A stretch of DNA of 64,000 bases from Thiothrix caldifontis (GTDB lineage Bacteria; Pseudomonadota; Gammaproteobacteria; Thiotrichales; Thiotrichaceae): NCBI RefSeq assembly GCF_900107695.1, contig NZ_FNQP01000007.1:118126-182125 (forward strand), read 5' to 3'. The notes below the pieces were generated by a model. The model worked only from the letters and a program-made list of their open reading frames with translations. It was not told where the DNA came from and did no database searches. The position numbers and the translations under genes were made by a program. Positions 25,579-32,912 of this stretch are shown here, one piece after another (the first letter of the stretch is position 1; the number at the start of each line of letters is the position of its first letter).

Positions 25579-26781
25579 TTAACCTTTCACGCAAATCACT
25601 TGACGCAATGTATGTACGACCTCGACCAGATCGCTTTGGTTCTGCATCACCACGTCGATGTCCTTGTACGCGCCGGGAATTTCATCGACCACACCTTTGT
25701 CCTTGCGGCATTCGATCCCCTTGGTCTGCGCTTCCAGATCGAGTGTGTTGAAACGCCGTTTGGCTTCGGTGCGGCTCATGCGTCGCCCTGCACCGTGCGA
25801 ACAGGAGCAGAACGATTGCGCATTGCCCAAGCCACGCACGATGTACGATTTCGCGCCCATGCTGCCGGGAATAATGCCGAGCTGCCCCAACTGCGCACTG
25901 ATTGCGCCCTTGCGGGTCAGGTAGACTTCCGCGCCGAAGTGCTCTTCCTTTTGCACGTAATTGTGGTGGCAATTGATCGCTTCGCGGGTGGTGGTGAAGG
26001 CGGGTAAGGCTTTGCTGCGTTGCAATGCGTCCAATACCAAGCGCATCATTTCACGGCGATTGACCATTGCGTAATCCTGTGCCCAGCCGACCGCTTCAAC
26101 GTAATCATCGAAATGCTGCGTGCCTTCGGTGAAGTAGGCGAGGTCTTTGTCCGGCAATTGACCGAGTTCCCGCCCCACATCCTTTTTGGCTTTTTCGATG
26201 AAATAACGCCCGATGGCATTGCCCACCCCGCGACTGCCGGAATGCAGCATTACCCACACGTCGTCGCCTTCGTCGATGCACAGCTCGATAAAATGGTTGC
26301 CGCCGCCAAGTGTGCCGAGTTGCTTGCCCCATTGGCGATGAAAGTTTTTCAACATTTTCACCAGACTGGGGTGCTTGTTGGTAATCACATCGAGGTGCTT
26401 GCCCATGTTATTGAGTGTTGAACCGTTGATGCTGGGGCGTTCGTGTTCATCGAAACCGGTCGGCACCCGCTGTTCAATCGCCGTGCGAATGCTGTACAAG
26501 TTGTCAGGCAAGTCGTGGGCTTTGAGCGATAGCCGTACCGCGTTCATCCCACAACCAATATCGACACCGACTGCGGCGGGAATAATCGCGCCACGGGTGG
26601 GAATCACAGAACCCACGGTCGCACCAATGCCGTGATGCACGTCAGGCATCGCCGCAATGTGGCTGTGGATGAAGGGCAGTTGCGACAGATTTCCCAATTG
26701 TGTCAGCGAACCGCTATCCACATCGTCAGTAAAAATCTTGACCGGAACCTTGCCCTTATTGAGCATAAAACTGATAGGCAT
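25579..26781 (-). CDS. rtcB: RNA-splicing ligase RtcB
   Basis: 400 residues from the ATG at 26781. It has the RtcB active-site motifs in order: AMPDVHHGIGATVGSVIP, GVDIGCGM (metal-binding Asp and Cys), LGGGNHFIEL, HSGSRGVG, CHHNYV, GSMGAKSYIVRG, and CSHGAGR with the histidine that is guanylylated. RtcB joins 2',3'-cyclic phosphate to 5'-OH RNA ends using GTP and Mn2+. The frame stays open 49 codons further upstream, but that segment is a structured leader and does not resemble RtcB. The start codon sits directly after a terminator-like U-tract and lacks a ribosome-binding site. No rtcA or rtcR is visible. Confidence 0.93.
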   Translation of the reverse strand: MPISFMLNKGKVPVKIFTDDVDSGSLTQLGNLSQLPFIHSHIAAMPDVHHGIGATVGSVIPTRGAIIPAAVGVDIGCGMNAVRLSLKAHDLPDNLYSIRTAIEQRVPTGFDEHERPSINGSTLNNMGKHLDVITNKHPSLVKMLKNFHRQWGKQLGTLGGGNHFIELCIDEGDDVWVMLHSGSRGVGNAIGRYFIEKAKKDVGRELGQLPDKDLAYFTEGTQHFDDYVEAVGWAQDYAMVNRREMMRLVLDALQRSKALPAFTTTREAINCHHNYVQKEEHFGAEVYLTRKGAISAQLGQLGIIPGSMGAKSYIVRGLGNAQSFCSCSHGAGRRMSRTEAKRRFNTLDLEAQTKGIECRKDKGVVDEIPGAYKDIDVVMQNQSDLVEVVHTLRQVICVKG

Positions 26782-26948
26782 AAAAAAACCCCGTTGGTTT
26801 TTAGGCCATCCGGGGTTTTCGACATGCTGCACACGAAGCACCGCATTCTTACGCCGGATGACTGAAATCAGTCCCCCGGCACAAGCGCGGGAGACACTAG
26901 TTAATTGAATTGCTCCGTATGTGTCCATTCAGCATGTTGGGTGTCTCC
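26782..26948 (-). promoter_or_regulatory. Structured leader upstream of rtcB ending in an intrinsic-terminator hairpin
   Basis: Read on the minus strand: an 8-bp inverted repeat GGAGACAC/GTGTCTCC (26948-26941 with 26897-26890); a strong hairpin GCCGG..GACTG-attt-CAGTC..CCGGC (26880-26853); a smaller hairpin ATGC..TGC-loop-GCA GCAT (26846-26824); and AAAACCCCG/CGGGGTTTT with a 17-base loop (26819-26785), followed by seven Us that touch the rtcB AUG. This is the layout of an attenuator, riboswitch-like element or terminated small RNA. No known riboswitch class is recognised. Confidence 0.6.
26897..26935 (-). CDS. Possible 12-codon leader peptide in the rtcB leader
   Basis: ATG at 26935 with GGAGA 8 bases upstream opens a 12-residue frame (MLNGHIRSNSIN) ending in TAG at 26899-26897. 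The stop codon overlaps the 3' strand of the first leader stem, so a ribosome finishing here would disturb that stem. No run of one amino acid's codons is seen, so classical amino-acid attenuation is not indicated. Confidence 0.25.
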   Translation of the reverse strand: MLNGHIRSNSIN

Positions 26949-27020
26949 GTAAAATAAGGTTGATAATGGTGAGAAAGTGTAGCGGTAATGTTGTTAAAGT
27001 CAATAAATTTTTGGTGAGCG

Positions 27021-27416
27021 CTACTTCTCCTCCAACTCCACCACAATCGCCCCGCACGGACATTCCTCCGCGCACAGCCCGCAGCCCTTGCAGTAGTCGT
27101 AGTTGAACGCGAACCGCTTGCCCGCCCCCAGCTTGATCACCGCACTATCCGGGCACACGCCGTAGCAGTTGTCGCACTCGAAACAGTTGCCGCACGACAA
27201 ACAGCGCCGCGCCTCGAACAGGGCATTGCTTTCATCCAGCCCGCCCACTACTTCGTCAAACGTGGACTGGCGGCGGATAATGTCCAGCACCGGGCGCACA
27301 GTCTTTTCCGCATCGGTGTAATACCAGGTGTTGAGGCGCTCGAAGGTAGCAGGCTCATGCTTGGGCGCAGGCTGGTAACTACGTCGATGGCGGTATTGCC
27401 GCCGCCGTACACCAAT
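27021..27416 (-). pseudogene. Truncated, internally deleted copy of the GltD/ferredoxin oxidoreductase gene
   Basis: 27021-27378 matches the 3' end of the intact gene at 32913-33270 at about 95% (counted by eye), encoding the PAPKHEPATFERLNTWYY segment and both [4Fe-4S] motifs (CLSCGNCFECDNCYGVCPD, CKGCGLCAEECPCG). At 27379 it jumps to a piece matching about 33738-33776 (the GGGNTAIDV dinucleotide-binding motif), so about 467 bases are missing, in a different frame. Nearly all differences are synonymous. An ATG at 27431 could still give a 136-residue protein that would be a free two-cluster ferredoxin, but no ribosome-binding site supports it. Confidence 0.7.
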
Positions 27417-27419
27417 CCA

Positions 27420-27590
27420 GCAGATGCGCAATCATGCAGCAGCCAATCTGTTTGCTCATCTGCACCACTATCCTGAATGCAAAGAACAGCAGCGACTTTG
27501 CCAGTCATTGCCCCTGATATTCCAAATCAACCGCCAGTTGTCCAAGCAGGATGGCAGGAACGGTTTGGGGGCGATTGCGGTATGCGTACT
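27420..27590 (-). pseudogene. Fragment of a TacT-type GNAT acetyltransferase toxin gene
   Basis: On the minus strand the frame reads RNRPQTVPAILLGQLAVD, then QGQ, a TGA stop, then LAKSLLFFAFR and a degraded tail ending AHLLDW. This matches the intact stretch at about 28920-29090. The acetyl-CoA loop (QGQ*LAK) keeps its consensus apart from the glycine codon, which is now TGA. Both ends are missing and it abuts the oxidoreductase fragment directly. Confidence 0.65.
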
Positions 27591-27685
27591 ATAAAATGAG
27601 TAATGGTACAATCAACGGTTCACTTATTTTGTTTGTAATAACGCATGCCAGATGGACAACTTGCAAAGGAACCCCCCCAATAAAG

Positions 27686-28687
27686 ATGAGTTACACCAAA
27701 CCATGGAAAAGCTATCAGGCTCAACTGGAGCAATTGAAATCGCGTGGAATGCTTGTCACGGATGAAGCAAAAGCTCTCGATAAGCTGGAACGAATTGGCT
27801 ATTACCGCTTAAGCGGTTATTGGTTTCCCTTCCGGGAACGAAGCGAGGTTTGTTGCCCTTTAGAGGCACCGATCAACAGGAAAAAGTTCAAGCGTGGTGA
27901 TACGGATAAGCTGTTATTCGATGACTTCAGGCCAGGAGCAAGTTTCGAGAATGCCGTTGACCTATATGTATTTGATAAAAAACTGCGAATGCTTGTACTG
28001 GATGCACTGGAGCGCATTGAAATTGGCCTACGAGTCGATATTAGCCATCGCTTGGGAGAAAAAGACCCCTTCGCTTATCTGAAGCCAGATCTGCTGTTTG
28101 ATGATTTCGCCCATAAATTGGATCCAGTTTCCGGGCTGACGGAATACCATGAGTGGCTGACAAAACATGCAAGCCTCATTTCCCGCTCGAAAGAGGAATT
28201 CATCAAACACAACAAGACAAAGTATGGATTGCCATTACCCATCTGGGTAGCATGTGAAGTTTGGGATTTTGGTTGTCTTTCGATGCTGTTCAAAGGTATG
28301 AAAGAGGAGGATCAGGATGCTATCGCTATCAAATATGGCGTCAGTAATGGGCGAGTATTTGCCTCCTGGCTGAGGAGCTTGAACTACCTGCGCAATGTTT
28401 GCGCTCACCATAGCCGTTTATGGAACCGGAATATCGTCGATCAGCCCAAACGCTCACCGCGTGGAGAAGTTTGCTGGGTCGACCATTTTCAAGACAGTGC
28501 TCACGGTTTGGCTCGCCCGTTTTTGCTGTTTTGCATTGCCAAACATTTGCTGGATGTGATCAATCCAAGTTCAAGCTGGGGGCAACGCTTGAAAGAACAT
28601 TTGCTGACTTTTCCACAGTTAGACCATCTGGACTTGAATCTTCAGGGGATGGGAACCGTTTCAGGATGGGAGCAGTGGAGTTGGTAA
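27686..28687 (+). CDS. Abi_2 (AbiD/AbiF-type) abortive infection protein, HEPN-like
   Basis: 333 residues from the ATG at 27686. It begins YTKPWKSYQAQLEQLKSRGMLV and has the family stretches LERIGYYRLSGYWFPFR, FDKKLRMLVLDALERIEIGLR and, near the end, LRNVCAHHSRLWNR (residues 235-248) carrying the R-x4-H motif of HEPN ribonucleases (Arg236, His241). Abi_2 proteins are phage-triggered abortive infection factors that probably cleave RNA. A longer upstream reading frame exists but overlaps the TacT fragment and is not family-like. It is a single gene on the plus strand, flanked by toxin remnants, upstream of a PLD-helicase. Confidence 0.88.
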   Translation: MSYTKPWKSYQAQLEQLKSRGMLVTDEAKALDKLERIGYYRLSGYWFPFRERSEVCCPLEAPINRKKFKRGDTDKLLFDDFRPGASFENAVDLYVFDKKLRMLVLDALERIEIGLRVDISHRLGEKDPFAYLKPDLLFDDFAHKLDPVSGLTEYHEWLTKHASLISRSKEEFIKHNKTKYGLPLPIWVACEVWDFGCLSMLFKGMKEEDQDAIAIKYGVSNGRVFASWLRSLNYLRNVCAHHSRLWNRNIVDQPKRSPRGEVCWVDHFQDSAHGLARPFLLFCIAKHLLDVINPSSSWGQRLKEHLLTFPQLDHLDLNLQGMGTVSGWEQWSW

Positions 28688-28799
28688 AAGGTGAATATTA
28701 TCATACAGATAATAAAAAACCCCTTAGCAATCTCCCTGCCGAAGCAGTTCAACCGAAAGGGGCCGTGTTGTAGGCAAGTATAGCGTAAAGGCTGGAGTA

Positions 28800-29234
28800 T
28801 TAGCAAAATCCGTTTTGCTGCAAATCCTTGATTCGCACTACCATCGAACGGTTCCGGTCAAACGGGGATGTCCTGAAACCCACAGTTCCGGAAAACGTGC
28901 GGACACTATCATCTAGTGGATGCGTGATCACACAGCCACAGCCAATCTGTTCGCTGATCTGCACCGCTGTCCTGAAAGCGAAGAACAGCAGCGACTTTTC
29001 CAACCCTTGTTCCTGATACTCAGGATCAACCGCCAGTTGCCCAAGCAGGATGGCAGGAACGGTTCGGGGGCGATTGCGCTGTTCGGATTCTGGCAGGAAT
29101 TCGCGGCAGATTTCCGCAGCCGTCAGGGAAACGAAACCAGTGACTTTGCCTGATCCGGTATCGCAAATGACATTGGTGCGGGAAACGCCGAGCTGGTGAT
29201 AGTTGCAGAGCGGAGATTTCCTTGGTGGGTGCAT
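28800..29234 (-). pseudogene. N-terminally truncated TacT-type GNAT acetyltransferase toxin
   Basis: The recognisable part runs from about 29195 (GVSRTNVICD) to the stop at 28800, and includes AILLGQLAVDPEYQEQGLEKSLL and the C-terminal VGFRTSPFDR strand region. A full toxin of this family has about 40 more residues at the N-terminus. The acetyl-CoA loop reads QEQGLE where the family has QGxGxG/A, so binding is probably impaired. Its 5' end is fused to the end of the antitoxin remnant by a deletion. An intact TacT would acetylate aminoacyl-tRNA. Confidence 0.6.
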
Positions 29235-29449
29235 TCAGACATGCTTCAAACTGCTCCCACACGGGGATGAAAATTTCGATGATACGCTGTTCCATTACTT
29301 CCAGTTCGGCGGATTCCACGGATTCCACGGCTTTGCGGCGCACGAACTCGCTTAGGGTGGTGTGCGTCTGTTTCCAGCAGGTTGCGTTCGGTTTCGTTGA
29401 CGCGGACGCTGAGTATGGATGGCGCAATCCTCTGCCAGAGCATTGTCAT
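29205..29449 (-). pseudogene. Frameshifted DUF1778 (TacA-type) antitoxin remnant
   Basis: From an ATG at 29449 one frame gives the ribbon-helix-helix start (SVRVNETERNLLETDAH); near 29365 the homology moves to the next frame, which gives TLSEFVRRKAVESVESAE and the toxin-binding tail WEQFEACLNAPTKEIS. Together these make a DUF1778 antitoxin interrupted by one frameshift. It lies in front of the truncated TacT, the usual antitoxin-first order. Confidence 0.65.
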
Positions 29450-29476
29450 ACAACAGCATACACTGAAATCATTTTA

Positions 29477-29508
29477 TTGACATCAGCGAAACAATTGACG
29501 CATATTTT
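29477..29508 (+). promoter_or_regulatory. Possible sigma-70 promoter of the PLD-helicase gene
   Basis: TTGACA at 29477-29482 is followed after 18-20 bases by catatttt, an AT-rich -10-like sequence, in the 107-bp gap before the helicase gene. The -10 match is imperfect. Confidence 0.3.
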
Positions 29509-29556
29509 GATAAAATCGTTTGCTGGAGCTTACAATTAAACGTACTGAAATTTGCA

Positions 29557-32500
29557 ATGAAGAAATTCTCTAGAAAGAAAAAATTGAATCCCGACCAGAC
29601 TGAGCTATTTTTAGATACCGATGCTCGCCCTTTATTTTGGCCTCCAAACGAAGATTTTCCTCTCAATATTCCTAGCCAGAAGAGAACTGTTCTTAAGCAA
29701 GTTAACACCGACATTAAAGATAGTGATGATTATTTGATCGCAACGGGATTTACCTCGCTTTCTCATATTATAGATTCTTTTGGGAAAAATGAGTTAACAA
29801 GTCACTTAGACTCAACCAAGATAATTTTAGGTTGGGAGCCTAATGTATTTAAAAGAAAAACATGGGGAAAGTCTGATTTAAAAAATGAAATCAAAGACTA
29901 TTGGCTTGAGCAGGGATATTCTATATTCAAGGGTGGCAATGTAATTAAAATTATTGAGCTAATTAAGGCCAAGAAAATTCAGTTTAAAATTCTTGATCAC
30001 TTACATGCAAAAATATATGTCGGCAATAAACATGTAATTCTTGGCTCAGCAAATTTCAGCATTAACGGACTCAAGCAACAGCAAGAAGCAAATATACGCA
30101 TAATGGACAGCCCTGAGGGAACCACTGAACATTATCAGTATGATAGCATCCGTCAAATTGCAGAGAACTTTTATCGTCAGGGAGCAGACTACACAGAAGA
30201 TATTATAAAACTTTTACAACAGTTGCTGTCTCTAGTTTCATGGCAAGAAGCTTTGGCAAGAGCCATTACGGAACTCGTTGATGGGAATTGGTTTGACGAA
30301 TTGCCTGAGTTACATGAAAAAATAAGCTCCATTAGTCTATGGCCCTTGCAGCAAACTTCTTTGTTGCAAGCCTTTTATGTTTTGCAAAATCAAGGGTGTG
30401 TTTTAATTGCTAACCCTACGGGTTCTGGCAAGACAAAATTAATTGGAACACTTTACATCTCGCTGTTTTACTGGCTATGGGAAACAGGTCGAAAAAATAA
30501 AGCAAATGCCTTAATAATTTGCCCGCCAATTGTAACCAGCAACTGGGATAAAGAATTGCTAGATGTAAAATTCACTTACTCATCTCCATTATCAATGGGT
30601 TTGCTGAGTCACAATAAAAGTTCAAATTACCAAAACACGCTTAAAAGAATACAGCTTGCAAATATACTCATAATAGACGAAGCCCATAACTACTTAAATA
30701 TAAAATCTCTGCGCAGTGAGAGTATTTCTAAACACCTTTCAGATTATGTCATACTCTCTACAGCTACTCCAATAAATAAGAAGGCAAAAGATCTACTCAG
30801 GCTTATTGAAATACTAGATATTGATAATCTAAATGACAATGAATTGGAACAGTTCAAAAGACTAAAAAAAACAAAATCTCTACAGAACGAAAGCGATCTA
30901 GGAAATTTACGCACCTATATACAAAAATTCATAGTTCGACAAACAAAAAATCAAATTAAAGAGTTTATAAAGCATGAGCCTGAAAAATACATAAATAAAT
31001 TTGGCATACCCTGTCAATACCCAGAAGCCATTAACAATACTTATGATACTAGGGAAAGCGAAGAAGATAAAGAAATTGCAAACAAAATAAACGAGCTTGC
31101 CGATCAATTAAAAGGGTTGTTATATTTAAGGAAGCTGGAGTTTTCTGAAATTTATCAGATTACCGAAGAACAATATTTGGAGATGCGTCTTAAAGCCGCA
31201 AGATCACTATCAGTTTTCATGATCCAAGCAAAATTACGATCTTCCAAAGCAGCAGTAGTTGAGCTTATTGAGGGTACAAAATGTGCTGTCGATTACTTTA
31301 AATTCAAATCCAATAAACCCCTGACAGGAAATTTCTACAAAAAGATTAATGACTATAAAAATATTCTTCCAGAACATAATCTTAAAAAGGTGAGTCCTCC
31401 GATTTGGCTTGTTAATGAAGAGGAATATATTCAAGCCTGTGAAAAAGAAGCTTCTATTTATGCGAAAATTTCCAATTTATCAAAAAAAATATCCGACTCA
31501 AGAGAGATTGCAAAAATCAAAGAAATGACTGGATTATTTAAGGAGTCAAAAAATTCAATAATTATTGCGTTTGATAGTACAATTATTACCTTGGACTACC
31601 TGAAGAACCTGATTGCAAAAAAGCATCGCGAAATAGAGACAGTGGTGGTCACTGGAAATACGCAAAGGAATGATATTTTGCAGAAATTTGAATTGGGTTC
31701 AAAAGCCAATAATTTATTGGGGTTGTTTTCCGACTCCATGTCAGAAGGAGTTAATCTTCAACAGGCGTCTGCCTTATTTTTTTTAGACATGCCAAGCGTA
31801 TTAAGAATTGCTGAGCAACGAATAGGTCGCATTGATCGACTTGACAGTCCTCACAAAAAAATCAACATTTTCTGGCCAAATGACTCTGATGCATTTGCAT
31901 TAAAAACCGATCATCGACTTTTACGAACCCTTGCAGATACTGAAATTTTAATTGGTTCAAACTTTCAAATACCTGATGAATTAATGCAAAAATATCATAG
32001 TCATGGTTCTCTAAAAATCATTAGACCCCATGATATGCAAAAAGATTTAGAAAAAATGGAACAAGATGATTTTTTATGGGGTGACATGAAAGATGCTTTT
32101 GGTGCGGTGCATAATTTATACGATGGACTGAACCCACTAATTGAAAAATTGCATTATGAGCAACTTAAAAATGTTAATGCATCTGTGAAGTGCAAGTTGA
32201 GTATTTTGAGTTCAAATCAGAATTGGATATTTTTGGCTATCCGAGGGAATAAAAAAACTCCCTGTCAGTGGTATTTTATTGATTCATTGGGCATAATACA
32301 TTTTGAGTTAAATGAGATTTGCAATTTGCTACGCCAGCATCTAGATAATTCAAACAACGAGGAGTCAGCTTGGACTGAAGAAACGACCACTGCACTTAAT
32401 CATTATTTAGAAATAATTCAAAACAATGAAATCAGGGTATTACCAAATAAAAAAAGGCGAGCACTAGAAACTGCAAAAGCAATTTTGGAAAAATTAAACT

Positions 32501-32823
32501 CCAACAAAAAGACAAAGCACCCCATACTTAAAAAAATATTGGAGCTTTTTAAGCCAGCCTCTATTGATAAAGAGTATAGTATAGATTACTACGGGTTTTC
32601 TCAGTTGTGGATTGATCTATTTTCGCCTTACCTAAGAAACAAACGGCAAACATATAAAAAAAGAGTGATCAGCATAGGCGATTTGCAAACAGGTTCTTAT
32701 TTTCAGGAGTTCACTGAAGAAGAAATGAAACCAGAGAAACTTCAGGCAATTTTAGAGAGGGCACCATACAAGAAGTCTTATTGGAGAGAAATTAGTGCCT
32801 GCATTATTGGCATTGCCTCATGA
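29557..32823 (+). CDS. PLD-nuclease/SNF2-like helicase fusion, putative defence protein
   Basis: 1088 residues. Residues about 40-215 form a phospholipase D-type domain with one HxK motif (His150-Ala-Lys152) and GSAN at 163-166. A superfamily 2 helicase follows: Walker A ANPTGSGKT (about 285-293), DEAH (about 374-377), STATP (about 401) and the SNF2/RapA-type motif VI QRIGRIDR (about 754). The C-terminal 300 residues are unrecognised. The gene is strikingly AT-rich (AAA/AAT codons dominate) compared with its neighbours, which points to horizontal acquisition. Single PLD motifs act as dimers, suggesting nucleic acid cleavage coupled to translocation. The adjacent Abi_2 gene and toxin remnants make an anti-phage role likely but unproven. 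Confidence 0.78.
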   Translation: MKKFSRKKKLNPDQTELFLDTDARPLFWPPNEDFPLNIPSQKRTVLKQVNTDIKDSDDYLIATGFTSLSHIIDSFGKNELTSHLDSTKIILGWEPNVFKRKTWGKSDLKNEIKDYWLEQGYSIFKGGNVIKIIELIKAKKIQFKILDHLHAKIYVGNKHVILGSANFSINGLKQQQEANIRIMDSPEGTTEHYQYDSIRQIAENFYRQGADYTEDIIKLLQQLLSLVSWQEALARAITELVDGNWFDELPELHEKISSISLWPLQQTSLLQAFYVLQNQGCVLIANPTGSGKTKLIGTLYISLFYWLWETGRKNKANALIICPPIVTSNWDKELLDVKFTYSSPLSMGLLSHNKSSNYQNTLKRIQLANILIIDEAHNYLNIKSLRSESISKHLSDYVILSTATPINKKAKDLLRLIEILDIDNLNDNELEQFKRLKKTKSLQNESDLGNLRTYIQKFIVRQTKNQIKEFIKHEPEKYINKFGIPCQYPEAINNTYDTRESEEDKEIANKINELADQLKGLLYLRKLEFSEIYQITEEQYLEMRLKAARSLSVFMIQAKLRSSKAAVVELIEGTKCAVDYFKFKSNKPLTGNFYKKINDYKNILPEHNLKKVSPPIWLVNEEEYIQACEKEASIYAKISNLSKKISDSREIAKIKEMTGLFKESKNSIIIAFDSTIITLDYLKNLIAKKHREIETVVVTGNTQRNDILQKFELGSKANNLLGLFSDSMSEGVNLQQASALFFLDMPSVLRIAEQRIGRIDRLDSPHKKINIFWPNDSDAFALKTDHRLLRTLADTEILIGSNFQIPDELMQKYHSHGSLKIIRPHDMQKDLEKMEQDDFLWGDMKDAFGAVHNLYDGLNPLIEKLHYEQLKNVNASVKCKLSILSSNQNWIFLAIRGNKKTPCQWYFIDSLGIIHFELNEICNLLRQHLDNSNNEESAWTEETTTALNHYLEIIQNNEIRVLPNKKRRALETAKAILEKLNSNKKTKHPILKKILELFKPASIDKEYSIDYYGFSQLWIDLFSPYLRNKRQTYKKRVISIGDLQTGSYFQEFTEEEMKPEKLQAILERAPYKKSYWREISACIIGIAS

Positions 32824-32912
32824 AGAAAATTAGTGATTTACAATAATCGAATTAAGTACATCTATTCAGAAAAGGCAGACACGGAAGTCTGCCCTTACAT
32901 TACACCCCAGCG

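Noticed and set aside
26782-26928. A 49-residue N-terminal extension of RtcB
   Set aside because: The segment is the structured leader with a terminator and does not resemble any RtcB N-terminus.
26782-26948. tRNA or preQ1-I riboswitch in the rtcB leader
   Set aside because: No T-loop or acceptor stem of a tRNA, and the loop and tail sequences do not match preQ1-I beyond an A-rich stretch.
27021-27431. A functional stand-alone ferredoxin from an ATG at 27431
   Set aside because: No ribosome-binding site, and the first 23 residues come from out-of-frame remnants; the truncated-copy explanation is simpler.
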